64,000 nucleotides of DNA from Lacibacter sp. H375 (GTDB taxonomy: Bacteria; Bacteroidota; Bacteroidia; Chitinophagales; Chitinophagaceae): contig NZ_JBBKTT010000001.1 of assembly GCF_037892425.1 (NCBI RefSeq), positions 2,170,001-2,234,000 on the forward strand. Direction: 5' to 3'. A program made the translations under genes and the position numbers. Below, piece after piece: positions 23,854 through 33,830 of the stretch (position 1 is the first letter of the stretch; every line of letters starts with the position of its first letter). Under the pieces are notes generated by a model. It saw only the letters and a program-made list of their open reading frames with translations, made no database searches and was not told where the DNA came from.

Positions 23854-26800
23854 ATGCAACGCACCATATCTGGAATTGCCCTCCTGACCATTGTACTGAC
23901 CTGCTTCACATTGGTGAGTTACAGCGGTATTCCTTTGCCACAAACACCGTTAAGAGATACAACTCCTGAATTACGTTTTCCATTAACCGATCGAAGAGGT
24001 GATGCTTTTACAGAACCAAACCGCAATACATTTGATCTGCAACGTCCATCAAATATTAAAGATTCGATTGCTTACGATCCGGTAACGAAAAGATATTTCA
24101 TCTATGAAAAGGTAGGGCGCAGCTGGTATCGTAAACCAAGCTATCTCACTTTCGAAGAAATGCTGGCTTATAAAAGCAGGCAGGATGAACGTGATTATTT
24201 TCAACGCAGGCTCAATACTACACTAAACCTCAACCGTAAAATACTTGATCCCAAACTACAGGTAAGACCGGGTTTCTTTAATCGTTTATTCAGTAATACA
24301 GGTATTCCAAAAGTTGAGATCCGTCCGCAGGGTGATGTAACATTAACTGCCGGTTATATCGGTCAGAACATCAAAAACCCAACCTTGCCTGAACGTGCCA
24401 GAAAGAATGGTGGTTTTGATTTTGATATGAATGCCAATTTCGGTTTGAATGCCAAGATCGGCGATAAACTTAATTTCCCAGTTACCTACAATACACTCGC
24501 CAATTTCCAATTCGAAAATCAATTGAAGCTGGATTATGTTGGCAACACCGACGCCATCATCAAACGTATTGAAGCCGGTAATATCCAGTTTCCCGCACGT
24601 GGTTCATTAATGCCGGGTGCATCTGCATTGTTTGGTTTGAAAACAGAATTGCAGTTTGGCAAGTTGTATGTTACAGCTGTACTCGCCAATCAAAATTCAA
24701 ACCGTCAACAGGTGCAGTTGGCTGGTGGTACAGGTTTGCAACAGTTCCAGGTAAAGGCTGATGAATACGAAGAGAACCGTCACTTCTTACTCGCACAATA
24801 TTTTAAGAACAACTATAACAAGAACATGAAGAATATTCCGGCTGTTACAACACCGGTTCAAATTCTTCGTATGGAAGTATGGGTAACCAACCGCACAGGT
24901 TCAACAACAGAAAACAGGAACGTTGTTGCGTTGATGGATCTTGGTGAATCAAAGCCATTCAACCCGAATATTTTTTCACTCACTTCGTCTGAGCTTCCGC
25001 AAAATGGAGCGAACGATCTTTACCAACGTATGGTGAATGATCCCGCAACAAGAGATGCGGCTTTGATCACAAACCGTTTGCAAAGTTTTGGTTTAACTGC
25101 GGTGCAGGATTTCGAACGCACATTTGCACGTAAGCTTCGTCCGGAAGAATATTACTTCAACCCACAGATAGGGTTTATTTCACTCAACACCATTCTGCAA
25201 CCCGATGAAGTGTTGGGTGTGGCTTTTCAATACACCGTGAATGGTAAAGTATACCAGGTGGGTGAATTCTCGAATGATGTTACGCCCGATACAACTGCGA
25301 ATAACAGTGGTACACAAAAAGTGCTTTTTCTGAAAATGTTGAAGGCAACATCACAACGTCCGTTGTTGCCGATCTGGGATTTGATGATGAAGAACGTTTA
25401 CTCAGTTGGCTACGGACAACTTGAACGTAGAGATTTTAAACTCAACATTCTTTACCAGGAACCGGGCGGTGGAGAAAAAAGATATATTCCTGAAGGCGAA
25501 GAAAAAGGAAGACCAATCATTGAATTAGTAAATCTTGATCGACTAAATAATCAAAACGATCCGCAGCCGGATGGTGTGTTCGATTATATTGAAGGCTTTA
25601 CCGTTAACTCGCAATTAAGTCGTGTTATCTTTCCTTTACTTGAACCGTTTGGCAAAGACCTTGAATACATTTTCCGTGGAGTTGATTCAAACGAACTGCG
25701 GCAGAAATATTTATTCTATCCTTTGTACGATTCAATTAAATGGGTTGCGCAGCAATCGCCACAATTGAATCGTTATATATTCCGTGGTGCATCACGCAGT
25801 GCAGGTGGCGGTGGCGATATTCCGTTGGGTGCATTTAATGTGCCGCAAGGATCGGTTACTGTTTCTGCAGGTGGACAAACCTTGAGAGAAAATGTTGATT
25901 ACACAGTTGATTATAATCTCGGTACTGTAAAGATCATCAACCAGGCAATTGTAAACTCAGGTGTGCCTATTAATGTTGGGTTTGAAAACAACGCTACGTT
26001 CGGTATGCAGAACCGAAACTTCATGGCGCTGCGTTTAGATTACAAAGCCATCGAACGTCAAAACAAACAACTGAATATCGGCGCAGCAGTAATGCGTTTG
26101 GGCGAGCGACCTTTCTTCACTAAAATGAATTATGGCGATGATCCAATCCGCAATACCATGATCGGTGCTGATGTAAACTATCGCAGCGACTGGAAACGAA
26201 TGACAAAGTGGTTGGATGGATTGCCGTTCTATTCTACACGACAATTATCAAACATTAATGTATACGGTGAAGCAGCACAGATTATTCCAAGTACAGCAAA
26301 ACAAATACGTCCGGAGAAAGGTGGTGGAGGTTTAATTTATATTGATGACTTTGAAGGAACACGCAACGGTATTGATCTTCGTTTTCCATTTATAGCCTGG
26401 TCACTTGCATCAACACCATTTAAAGCTCAAGATCGTTTTGGTGTGGAATTATTTCCTGAAGCATCATTGAATGATGATCTGCAATATGGTTATAACAGAG
26501 CAAAACTTGCATGGTATAATATTGAACCGGTATTGCAACAACGTCGTGATCCTAACAATCCGATTGGTGGTAACCTTACTGAACTATCTGATCCACGTGT
26601 GCGTTTTGTAAACCGCCAGGAAATATTTCCGCAGGTAACACCTGATCTTGGTCAAAACCAATTGATCACGTTTGATATGGCCTTTTATCCAACACAAAGA
26701 GGTCCATATAATTTTGATGCACGAAGCGGAAGTGTCAATCCTTCAAATGGTAAATTATTAAATCCAAGAAACAGGTGGGGTGGTATCATGCGTGCCATTG

Positions 26801-29800
26801 ATCAAATTGATTTCGAAACAAACAATATTGAGTTTATTGAAATGTGGGTACAGGATCCGTTTATCCTTAATCCTACAAGTACCGGTGGACAGATGTATTT
26901 CAACCTCGGTAACATTTCAGAAGATATCTTAAAGGATGGACGCCGTTTTTATGAAAATGGTTTGAGCACAACACAAACACCGGCACGTGAAGATTTCAGT
27001 AACTGGGCAAGAGTACCACGCAACCCTATCCAGATTGCACAGGCCTTCAGCAATATTGTTGAAGAACGTCCGCAACAGGATGTTGGTTTAGATGGAAGAG
27101 CAGACAGTGCAGAGGTTCGTGTATTCAGCAGTTTCTTAAGTCAATATCAAACAAATATTGGTGGCGGCGCTGCATACCAGGCTTTACTTGCTGATCCGAG
27201 TACAGATAATTACAAACACTTCCGTGTTGATCAACCGGATAATGCCACCATCCTCAACCGTTATAAAGATTATAATAATCCGCAAGGAAACAGTCCGGTT
27301 GCAAACAACGATATTCAGTACACGTCAGCTTCTACTTTGTATCCAGACAATGAAGATCTCAACCGTGATAATACATTGAATGAAGTGGAAGAATATTTCC
27401 AGTATCATTTAGAGTTACGTCCGAAAGATGATCCGTTAATGCAAGTTGGTCAGAATTATATTGCTGATAGAAGAGAAGTAGATATTAAACTGGCTGATGG
27501 TAATTCACGTAAAGAAACATGGTTCCTCTTCCGAATACCAGTTAAAGAATATGAGCAGAAGGTGGGCAATATTCCCGACTTCAAATCGATCCGTTTTATG
27601 CGTATGTTCATGACGGGTTTTGATGATTCTCTTGTTGTACGTTTTGGTAAACTGGAACTGGTGCGTAACATGTGGCGTTCTTATCAATTTGATCTTGATA
27701 CAACAGGGCAATACAAACCATTACAAAACCAAGGTCTCACTTCATTTAATGTTACAGCTGTTAACGTTGAAGAAAATGACAACCGTGTTCCGGTGAATTA
27801 TGTAATACCTCCTGGAATTGAACGTGTACAGCAATTAAGTAATAATGGCGTAAACCTCTTGCAAAATGAATCATCACTCAGTATGCAGGTATGCGATCTG
27901 CAGGATGGCGACAGCCGTGCTGTATTTAAAACACTCAATCATGATCTGCGTCAATACAAACGTGTGCGTATGTTTATGCACGCAGAATCAAGAGGCAAAA
28001 CGGATAACCTGAAAGATGGTGAAGCAATTGCTGTGATCCGTTTTGGTACCGACTTCATCAATAACTATTATGAAGTGCGCATGCCATTGAAAGTAACAAA
28101 ATGGGGAACATACCCTCGTCCGGGTAATGGGCCAAACGATACAAGTGCAGTATGGCCGGGAGCAAATCAATTTGATCTGAGCCTGGAAGAATTGGTTCGT
28201 TTCAAATTGCGCCGAACAGGAGGTGTGAATTCAGTTTATTCTGAAGACAGGGGTAATGGTGTTCGTTGGGCAGTAATGGGGAATCCGAATCTTGGTGAAG
28301 TAAAAGGATTCTTAGTTGGTGTGGAGAATAACCGCAACGATGCTAATTCAACTGTATGTGCCGAAGTGTGGGTGAATGAATTACGTTTAAGTGGTTTGGA
28401 TGAAAAAGGTGGTTGGGCGGGGACAGGACGAGTGGATATTCAGCTCGCTGATCTTGGAACAGTTTCTATTTCCGGTTCTGCACGCAGTGCAGGATTTGGT
28501 ACCATTGAACAAAGAGTGAATGAACGCAGCCGTGAATTCTTCTACCAGTTTGATGTGGCCACACAATTGCAACTTGGAAAATTATTACCTAAAAAAACAG
28601 GTCTTGAAATTCCGTTCTATGCCAGCTATTCGCAAACGGTAATGAATCCTGAATACGATCCATATGATCAGGATATAAAATTCAAAGACAAACTGAAAAC
28701 AGTAACGAATAAAGATTCGGTTAAAAATATTGCACAGGATTTTTCTGCGATCACAACGGTGAACGTGAGCAATATGCGGAAAAATAAAACCAATGGTAAG
28801 CCTGCGAAAATTTATGATGTTTCGAATTTTGATGTGAGCTATTCTTACACCAAAACTGAAAAGCGAAATCCGCTTATTGAAAATGATGTGATCGAAAAGC
28901 ATTATGGTGGCCTGGGTTATAATTATGCACCACAGCCGAAGTTTATTGAGCCATTTAAAAAGCTCATCAAGTATCGTAGTCCATGGTGGAATATCGTTAA
29001 GGATTTTAACTTTAATTACAGGCCAAGCCTGTTGAGTTTCCGTGCAGATATCAATCGCCAATTTGGTGCAGTGCGTGCAAGAGAAGTAACGATTCCGGGT
29101 GTGGCACCAAGTCCGTTTAAAATTCCCGAGACCTACGATAAATATTTCGTGTTTGATCGTGTGTACAATATGCGTTGGGATATTACCAGATCGATCAATA
29201 TTGATTTCAGTGCAACAAACAATGCACGTGTGGATGAACCATTTGGCCGCATCAATACAAAAGAGAAGAAAGACAGTATTCGTAAGAACCTGCTGAAAGG
29301 TGGACGTAACACAATCTATCGTCAAACAGCAAATGCATCTTATAATTTGCCATTAGCAAAAATTCCAGCGTTGGATTGGACAACTGCACGATTCAATTAT
29401 AACACTACTTACAACTGGATCGGTGCCTCACGTTTGGCAGTGAATCTTGGTAACACCATTGAGAACTCGCAAACAAGAGTATTTACAGGTCAGCTTGATT
29501 TTGTAAGGTTATACCAGAAATCAAAATTCCTGCGATCACTTGAAACAGAGAAAGATCCAAATGCAAAACCAACACTTACTTCACCAAATATTAAATTCAA
29601 TCCAAAAGATACCGTTGGTAAGAGTAAAAAATATGTGGCAAAATTATTCCGCCGCTTAAACAGGTTGGAAGCGAAGAAAGATAAGAGTCTCAATTTTGAG
29701 CCAAGCGGAGCTGCAAGATTCTTTGGCCAGATACTAACTTCAGTAAAAAGTATCAATCTTAATTACAACGAATCATTTAACTCACGTTTACCGGGTTATA

Positions 29801-31134
29801 CCGACAGTACACAAATCCTTGGTCAGAACTGGGGTACACGTGCACCAAGTCTTGCTTATGTTTTCGGTAAACAACCTGATGACCGCTGGCTCGATGAGGC
29901 TGCAAGAAAAGGATGGGTTACACGTGATACCAATTTCAACTTCCTCTTCCAGCAGAGCTACAGGCAGGAGTTGAAAGCTGAAGCAACAGTTGAACCATTC
30001 CGTGATTTCACGATTGACTTTAATCTTACACGTTCGTTCAGTAAAAACTATTCGCAACTGTTTAAGGATACAACAGGTAACGGCACTTTCGGTCATTTAA
30101 GTCCGCTAGCAAGCGGTGGTTTTGATATCAGTTTTATTTCTTATCAAACCATGTTCAGGAAATTCTCGGCAACAACACCGGGTCAATCTTTCCTGCAGTT
30201 TGAACAGAACAGGCAGATATTATCCGAACGTTTGGGTAAGGCAAATCCTTATAATGGTGGCCAGGTTAATCCTGATGGTTATTACAAAGGTTATGGCCGT
30301 TACGCACAGGATGTATTGGTGCCGGCGTTTATTGCAGCGTATACCGACCAGGATCCGTTGAAAGTTGGTTTGCTTGATCAGAAGAACCGTCGTGTGAGTG
30401 ATAATCCGTTCAAACGTTATTTGCCAAAACCTAACTGGCGTTTAACGTATAATGGTTTGTCGAGAATTCCCGGGCTTGATCAGATATTTACCAACTTCAG
30501 TATTACACATGGCTATACCAGTAACCTGAGCATGAACAATTTTACATCTGCTCTTTTATATGCTGATGATTTTGGATTAGGTTATCCATCGTTCATCGAT
30601 ACTATTTCAAACAACTTTGTTCCATTCTTCATTGTACCTAACCTTACCATCAGTGAACGTTTTTCTCCATTGATCGGTATTGATGTGCAGATGACGAATC
30701 AATTAAACTTTAAAGTTGATTATGGCCGCAGTCGTACCATCAGTTTAAGTTTGATCGATTTCCAGGTGAGTGAAGTTAGGAGTGTTGAAATTACAGTTGG
30801 TGCAGGCTGGCGTAAACGTGGACTGAAGTTGCCGTTTAAAGTTCCGTTTACAAAGAACGATTCAAAAACATTATCAAACGATCTCAGTTTCCGTTTTGAT
30901 ATGACCTATCGTGATAACGCAACATCAAATAATATTCTTGATCAGCGTAACACCATCCCAACTGGTGGACAAAAAATTCTATCAATCAATCCATCGATTG
31001 ATTATGTACTCAACAACCGTGTAAGGTTACGTTTGTTCTTTGAACAAACAAGGGTGATAGGTTATATAGCTACACCGCCACCGGTTGTAAATACGAGAGC
31101 TGGCTTGCAAATCAATATTAGTTTAGCACAGTAA
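23854..31134 (+). CDS. sprA: SprA, outer-membrane translocon of the type IX secretion system
   Basis: 2426 residues from the ATG at 23854 (a TTG three codons earlier is ignored). A signal-like hydrophobic stretch covers about 5-25. The rest is a giant outer-membrane protein rich in alternating beta segments, aromatic girdles and Asn/Arg-rich turns, with LIYIDDFEGTRNGIDLRFPF near residue 830 and NVEIGNIQFPARG-like blocks early on. Length and motifs fit SprA/Sov, the very large beta-barrel through which T9SS clients cross the outer membrane, needed for gliding in Flavobacterium. The end NTRAGLQINISLAQ is a terminal barrel strand. A strong terminator follows. Confidence 0.95.
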   Translation: MQRTISGIALLTIVLTCFTLVSYSGIPLPQTPLRDTTPELRFPLTDRRGDAFTEPNRNTFDLQRPSNIKDSIAYDPVTKRYFIYEKVGRSWYRKPSYLTFEEMLAYKSRQDERDYFQRRLNTTLNLNRKILDPKLQVRPGFFNRLFSNTGIPKVEIRPQGDVTLTAGYIGQNIKNPTLPERARKNGGFDFDMNANFGLNAKIGDKLNFPVTYNTLANFQFENQLKLDYVGNTDAIIKRIEAGNIQFPARGSLMPGASALFGLKTELQFGKLYVTAVLANQNSNRQQVQLAGGTGLQQFQVKADEYEENRHFLLAQYFKNNYNKNMKNIPAVTTPVQILRMEVWVTNRTGSTTENRNVVALMDLGESKPFNPNIFSLTSSELPQNGANDLYQRMVNDPATRDAALITNRLQSFGLTAVQDFERTFARKLRPEEYYFNPQIGFISLNTILQPDEVLGVAFQYTVNGKVYQVGEFSNDVTPDTTANNSGTQKVLFLKMLKATSQRPLLPIWDLMMKNVYSVGYGQLERRDFKLNILYQEPGGGEKRYIPEGEEKGRPIIELVNLDRLNNQNDPQPDGVFDYIEGFTVNSQLSRVIFPLLEPFGKDLEYIFRGVDSNELRQKYLFYPLYDSIKWVAQQSPQLNRYIFRGASRSAGGGGDIPLGAFNVPQGSVTVSAGGQTLRENVDYTVDYNLGTVKIINQAIVNSGVPINVGFENNATFGMQNRNFMALRLDYKAIERQNKQLNIGAAVMRLGERPFFTKMNYGDDPIRNTMIGADVNYRSDWKRMTKWLDGLPFYSTRQLSNINVYGEAAQIIPSTAKQIRPEKGGGGLIYIDDFEGTRNGIDLRFPFIAWSLASTPFKAQDRFGVELFPEASLNDDLQYGYNRAKLAWYNIEPVLQQRRDPNNPIGGNLTELSDPRVRFVNRQEIFPQVTPDLGQNQLITFDMAFYPTQRGPYNFDARSGSVNPSNGKLLNPRNRWGGIMRAIDQIDFETNNIEFIEMWVQDPFILNPTSTGGQMYFNLGNISEDILKDGRRFYENGLSTTQTPAREDFSNWARVPRNPIQIAQAFSNIVEERPQQDVGLDGRADSAEVRVFSSFLSQYQTNIGGGAAYQALLADPSTDNYKHFRVDQPDNATILNRYKDYNNPQGNSPVANNDIQYTSASTLYPDNEDLNRDNTLNEVEEYFQYHLELRPKDDPLMQVGQNYIADRREVDIKLADGNSRKETWFLFRIPVKEYEQKVGNIPDFKSIRFMRMFMTGFDDSLVVRFGKLELVRNMWRSYQFDLDTTGQYKPLQNQGLTSFNVTAVNVEENDNRVPVNYVIPPGIERVQQLSNNGVNLLQNESSLSMQVCDLQDGDSRAVFKTLNHDLRQYKRVRMFMHAESRGKTDNLKDGEAIAVIRFGTDFINNYYEVRMPLKVTKWGTYPRPGNGPNDTSAVWPGANQFDLSLEELVRFKLRRTGGVNSVYSEDRGNGVRWAVMGNPNLGEVKGFLVGVENNRNDANSTVCAEVWVNELRLSGLDEKGGWAGTGRVDIQLADLGTVSISGSARSAGFGTIEQRVNERSREFFYQFDVATQLQLGKLLPKKTGLEIPFYASYSQTVMNPEYDPYDQDIKFKDKLKTVTNKDSVKNIAQDFSAITTVNVSNMRKNKTNGKPAKIYDVSNFDVSYSYTKTEKRNPLIENDVIEKHYGGLGYNYAPQPKFIEPFKKLIKYRSPWWNIVKDFNFNYRPSLLSFRADINRQFGAVRAREVTIPGVAPSPFKIPETYDKYFVFDRVYNMRWDITRSINIDFSATNNARVDEPFGRINTKEKKDSIRKNLLKGGRNTIYRQTANASYNLPLAKIPALDWTTARFNYNTTYNWIGASRLAVNLGNTIENSQTRVFTGQLDFVRLYQKSKFLRSLETEKDPNAKPTLTSPNIKFNPKDTVGKSKKYVAKLFRRLNRLEAKKDKSLNFEPSGAARFFGQILTSVKSINLNYNESFNSRLPGYTDSTQILGQNWGTRAPSLAYVFGKQPDDRWLDEAARKGWVTRDTNFNFLFQQSYRQELKAEATVEPFRDFTIDFNLTRSFSKNYSQLFKDTTGNGTFGHLSPLASGGFDISFISYQTMFRKFSATTPGQSFLQFEQNRQILSERLGKANPYNGGQVNPDGYYKGYGRYAQDVLVPAFIAAYTDQDPLKVGLLDQKNRRVSDNPFKRYLPKPNWRLTYNGLSRIPGLDQIFTNFSITHGYTSNLSMNNFTSALLYADDFGLGYPSFIDTISNNFVPFFIVPNLTISERFSPLIGIDVQMTNQLNFKVDYGRSRTISLSLIDFQVSEVRSVEITVGAGWRKRGLKLPFKVPFTKNDSKTLSNDLSFRFDMTYRDNATSNNILDQRNTIPTGGQKILSINPSIDYVLNNRVRLRLFFEQTRVIGYIATPPPVVNTRAGLQINISLAQ

Positions 31135-31152
31135 TTAAAAAATTTTTTAGTC

Positions 31153-31186
31153 AAAAAATGCCGTTGCAAACGCAACGGCATTTTTG
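31153..31186. terminator. Bidirectional terminator after sprA
   Basis: AAAAATGCCGTTGC (31154-31167) pairs with GCAACGGCATTTTT (31172-31185) around AAAC. T-run for sprA on plus and U-run from the A-tract for the minus-strand GNAT gene. Confidence 0.92.
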
Positions 31187-31228
31187 TTTTCTGACAGAAT
31201 ACTTTATTTCTGTTGTTGACGATAAAGA

Positions 31229-31507
31229 TCAAAGCACATCATTGTATTCAGGTGTTTTTTTGAATACGCTGCTTGCAAAAGGACACAGCGGCATAATTTT
31301 AAGACCTTTCGCTCTTGCAAATTCCACTGCTTTTGCTACTAATTGTTTGCCTGCACCTTTGCCGGCAAGTTTATCGCTCACTTCGGTATGATCAATAATG
31401 AACTTGCTCTCGCCTGCCCATACATAAGTCATTTCGGCAAGGCGTTCGCCATCCTGTTCAATATAAAATGCGCCTTTCTTACCATCGTCTGTTTGTTGAA
31501 TTTCCAT
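31229..31507 (-). CDS. Small GNAT-like N-acetyltransferase (YjdJ type)
   Basis: 92 residues, the compact form of the GNAT fold. The N-terminal strands (GAFYIEQDGERLAEMTYVW) lead to IIDHTEVSDKLAGKGAGKQL, whose GKGAGKQL part is the acetyl-CoA loop, and KGLKIMPLCPFASSVFKKTP, with the CPFA motif typical of this small-protein group. Members are usually called GNAT family or YjdJ-like proteins, with unknown substrates. Convergent with sprA over a shared terminator; divergent from fabI. Confidence 0.88.
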   Translation of the reverse strand: MEIQQTDDGKKGAFYIEQDGERLAEMTYVWAGESKFIIDHTEVSDKLAGKGAGKQLVAKAVEFARAKGLKIMPLCPFASSVFKKTPEYNDVL

Positions 31508-31621
31508 AAGGCGATAAAATTAAGTAAAGTTGTTATCAGAAATCACATCTGCATTTATGAAGTTGCTCTACTTGTGTCTTTCTCCGTGTACCTTGTTTCT
31601 TGTGCCTTGAGGAGGTGCTTG

Positions 31622-31640
31622 GTACTTCTAACTTTGTACA
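31622..31640. repeat. Dispersed intergenic repeat, copy 2
   Basis: GTACTTCTAACTTTGTACA, matching the reverse complement of 13797-13823 at most positions. It lies 24 nt before the fabI -7 element. Confidence 0.45.
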
Positions 31641-31663
31641 TCCTACAATTGCCTCATCTTCCT

Positions 31664-31671
31664 TACTTTTG
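31664..31671 (+). promoter_or_regulatory. fabI -7 promoter element (TACTTTTG)
   Basis: Exact TAnnTTTG match, 17 nt before the fabI ATG, predicting a leader of about 12-14 nt. No -33 TTG at the usual distance. Confidence 0.5.
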
Positions 31672-31688
31672 ACCCCAAATCAATAGTT

Positions 31689-32504
31689 ATGAGTCATCAA
31701 TTACTGAAAGGGAAAAAGGGCATCATCTTCGGTGCTTTGGATGAAAAGTCGATTGCCTGGAAAACGGCGTTGAAATGTTATGAAGAAGGAGCACAGATCG
31801 TTTTGACCAATGCGCCTGTTGCGTTGCGGATGGGCGAGATCAATAAACTGGCTGAAGCCTGTGGTAATGCACCGGTGATTGGAGCTGATGTAACAAATAT
31901 GGATGACCTGAAGAATCTCTTTGAAAAATCAATGGAGTATTTCGGTGGCAAGGTTGATTTTGTGCTGCATTCAATTGGTATGAGCCTGAACGTTCGCAAG
32001 GGTAAACATTATACAGAACTCAATTACGAGTGGAATACAAAAACACTTGATATTTCTGCAATGAGTCTGCACCGTGTGTTACGCACAGCTTGGGATATGG
32101 ACGCCATCAACGAATGGGGTAGTGTAGTTGCTCTCACTTATATTGCTGCACAACGTGTGTTTCCTGATTATAATGAAATGGCTGATGCAAAATCATTGCT
32201 TGAAAGTATTACCCGCAGCTTTGGCTATCATTATGCTGTTAAGAACAAGGTGCGTGTGAACACTATTTCACAATCGCCTACAAAAACAACTGCAGGTAGT
32301 GGCGTAAAAGGATTTGATGGGTTCATTAACTATGCAGAAAAAATGAGTCCGCTGGGTAATGCCACTGCAGAAGATTGTGCAAATTATATTGCTGTGATGT
32401 TCAGCGATCTTACCCGTTATGTAACGATGCAGAATCTTTTCCATGATGGTGGTTTCAGCTTTACCGGCGTAACGGCTGAAGTTATTGAGCAGATGGAAAA
32501 ATAA
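31689..32504 (+). CDS. fabI: Enoyl-ACP reductase (NADH)
   Basis: 271 residues of the SDR fold, FabI branch. The nucleotide site is KGIIFGALDEKSIAWKTA, the active-site pair is Y-x6-K in PDYNEMADAKSLLES, and NTISQSPTKTTAGSGV follows with the substrate-loop position. It catalyses the last reduction of each fatty-acid elongation cycle and is the target of triclosan-type inhibitors in other bacteria. Own promoter and palindromic terminator suggest a single-gene transcript. Confidence 0.95.
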   Translation: MSHQLLKGKKGIIFGALDEKSIAWKTALKCYEEGAQIVLTNAPVALRMGEINKLAEACGNAPVIGADVTNMDDLKNLFEKSMEYFGGKVDFVLHSIGMSLNVRKGKHYTELNYEWNTKTLDISAMSLHRVLRTAWDMDAINEWGSVVALTYIAAQRVFPDYNEMADAKSLLESITRSFGYHYAVKNKVRVNTISQSPTKTTAGSGVKGFDGFINYAEKMSPLGNATAEDCANYIAVMFSDLTRYVTMQNLFHDGGFSFTGVTAEVIEQMEK

Positions 32505-32511
32505 TCTTAGA

Positions 32512-32543
32512 TACGAAGTACATGGTTCGAATGTGCTTCTTAC
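32512..32543. repeat. Dispersed intergenic repeat, copy 3 (degenerate, minus orientation)
   Basis: The reverse complement reads GTAAGAAGCACATTCGAACC and then ATGTACTTCGTA. It shares the GTACTTCGTA and GAAG/CTTC words with the other copies, just after the fabI stop. Weaker than the others. Confidence 0.35.
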
Positions 32544-32565
32544 TTAGATATTGGAAATTGTCAGG

Positions 32566-32596
32566 AAGTTGACAGGTAATTACCTGTCAACTTTTT
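32566..32596 (+). terminator. fabI terminator, perfect palindrome
   Basis: 28-bp perfect palindrome (32566-32593; arms AAGTTGACAGGTAA and TTACCTGTCAACTT) followed by TTTTT-like tail. Its perfect symmetry would also allow a binding site, but the position fits a terminator. Confidence 0.8.
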
Positions 32597-32615
32597 AAGT
32601 TTAAAAACAGATACA

Positions 32616-32885
32616 ATGGATCCTTTTTTGGTTAAGGCTGTTGGCCTCGTTGCATCTATTCTCAGCAGCGCCACATTTGTACCGCAGGTATATAAAGCAT
32701 GGCGAACAAAAAGTGTGGGCGATCTGAGTATTTACACCATCCTCATTGTAACCACCAGTACGGTGGTGTGGCTCGTATATGGAATCTTTAATGATCCGCT
32801 GCTGGTGCCTGTGGTATTATGTAACGGGTTTATTTTTTTACTCTCGTTAGTTTTGTTGTATTTCAAATTTACGTTTAAAAAATAG
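32616..32885 (+). CDS. SemiSWEET sugar transporter
   Basis: 89 residues with three membrane helices, the size and layout of bacterial SemiSWEETs, which dimerise to form the sugar path. The PQ-loop motif is FVPQVYKAW near residue 25, after a G/A/S-rich helix; SVGDLSIYTILIVTTSTVVW contains the second conserved segment with Asn in YGIFNDP and LCNGF. The substrate in Bacteroidota is not known. A VOC protein follows after 2 nt, so the two are co-transcribed. Confidence 0.9.
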   Translation: MDPFLVKAVGLVASILSSATFVPQVYKAWRTKSVGDLSIYTILIVTTSTVVWLVYGIFNDPLLVPVVLCNGFIFLLSLVLLYFKFTFKK

Positions 32886-32887
32886 TC

Positions 32888-33277
32888 ATGTATATCGAGC
32901 ATCTTGCTATCTGGGTAAAGGATCTTGAGTTGATGAAAGAGTTCTATTGCCGTTACTTTCATGCAACATCGAATAACAAATACATTAATGAGAAAAAACA
33001 ATTTCAATCGTATTTTCTTTCATTTGATGGCGGGCCAAGATTAGAATTAATGCAGATGCCAACTGTTCCTGATTCAAAGGATAATGTGTACGATCAGTTT
33101 ACAGGCTTTATTCATTTTGCTGTTTCGCTTGGAAGTAAAGAGAAGGTTGATGCAATGACTGAGCGTTTCCGTGCAGATGGATATGAAGTAATTGATGAAC
33201 CACGCACCACAGGGGATGGTTATTATGAAAGTGTAATTCTTGACCCGGAGAAAAACAGGATTGAGTTGACTGTTTGA
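32888..33277 (+). CDS. VOC (glyoxalase/bleomycin resistance) superfamily protein
   Basis: 129 residues: two beta-alpha-beta-beta-beta modules with HLAIWVKDLELMKEFYCRYF at the start (metal-ligand His), LELMQMP in the middle with Glu, HFAVSLGS in the second half, and DPEKNRIELTV at the end (last metal-ligand Glu). Such proteins range from lactoylglutathione lyases to unknown enzymes; the substrate is not readable. Two nt after the SemiSWEET stop, so an operon with it. Confidence 0.9.
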   Translation: MYIEHLAIWVKDLELMKEFYCRYFHATSNNKYINEKKQFQSYFLSFDGGPRLELMQMPTVPDSKDNVYDQFTGFIHFAVSLGSKEKVDAMTERFRADGYEVIDEPRTTGDGYYESVILDPEKNRIELTV

Positions 33278-33376
33278 TGCATGTTCACCAGCAAGGTGAC
33301 GGACATCATCATTTACAAATATTGCTATGCTTGTACTGTCTCCCTTTAGGTGATCGAATAAAATTTGCTCAAGGTA

Positions 33377-33416
33377 AAAAAACAAACCCCGCCGTTGAGG
33401 CAGGGTTCAATGTTTT
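33377..33416. terminator. Bidirectional terminator between VOC and DUF2795 genes
   Basis: AACCC-C-GCC (33385-33393) pairs with GGC-A-GGGTT (33399-33407) with one mismatch, flanked by an A-run on the left and TTTTT on the right. Confidence 0.75.
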
Positions 33417-33452
33417 TAGCTAGTAGCTTTTAATGTGCAGCTTACAGCTTAC

Positions 33453-33674
33453 TTAGTATTCATCTTCATTAAAGAAGAAGTCTTCCTGGCTTGGATAATC
33501 AGGCCAGATGTCGTCAATGCTTTCGTAAATTTCGCCCTCGTCGTCTAACTCCTGCAAATTCTCTACTACTTCAATGGGTGCCCCACTGCGGATCGAATAA
33601 TCAATCAATTCATCCTTGGTAGCAGGCCAGGGAGCGTCTTCGAGGTACGAGGCTAATTCAAGTGTCCAGAACAT
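33453..33674 (-). CDS. DUF2795 family protein
   Basis: 73 residues. The DUF2795 core is YLEDAPWPATKDELIDYSIR followed by SGAPIEVVENLQEL, and the C-terminal third is very acidic (DDEGEIYESIDDIWPDY). This short, highly conserved protein is found across Bacteroidota; its function is unknown to me. A minus-strand -7 element (TACTTTTG, 33698-33705) lies 23 nt upstream. Divergent from the ABC ATPase gene. Confidence 0.88.
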   Translation of the reverse strand: MFWTLELASYLEDAPWPATKDELIDYSIRSGAPIEVVENLQELDDEGEIYESIDDIWPDYPSQEDFFFNEDEY

Positions 33675-33697
33675 AAGGAAAACCCTTTAATTTTCCG

Positions 33698-33705
33698 CAA
33701 AAGTA
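33698..33705 (-). promoter_or_regulatory. -7 promoter element (TACTTTTG)
   Basis: Exact TAnnTTTG match on the minus strand, 23 nt before the ATG of the DUF2795 gene. Confidence 0.5.
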
Positions 33706-33780
33706 ACTTTCCTGCTGAAATAACCAAATCTGCTTTGTTAAGTGTGTGTATAAACCTGGCCGATGAATTTTTAGCAGCAG

Positions 33781-33811
33781 TTTGGCACAACGGTTCAATA
33801 CCTTAGGTTTG
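33781..33811 (+). promoter_or_regulatory. Full Bacteroidota promoter TTTG-N19-TAGGTTTG
   Basis: TTTG (33781-33784), a 19-nt spacer and TAGGTTTG (33804-33811), 19 nt before the ATG of the ABC ATPase gene. This is the best two-part match in the window. Confidence 0.7.
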
Positions 33812-33830
33812 TAAAACGGAGAAGAAACAA

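Noticed and set aside
28585-29325. Long antisense open frame (246 residues) inside sprA
   Set aside because: It lies wholly within the clearly coding sprA frame, has no domain, signal or start context of its own, and its composition follows from the opposite strand.
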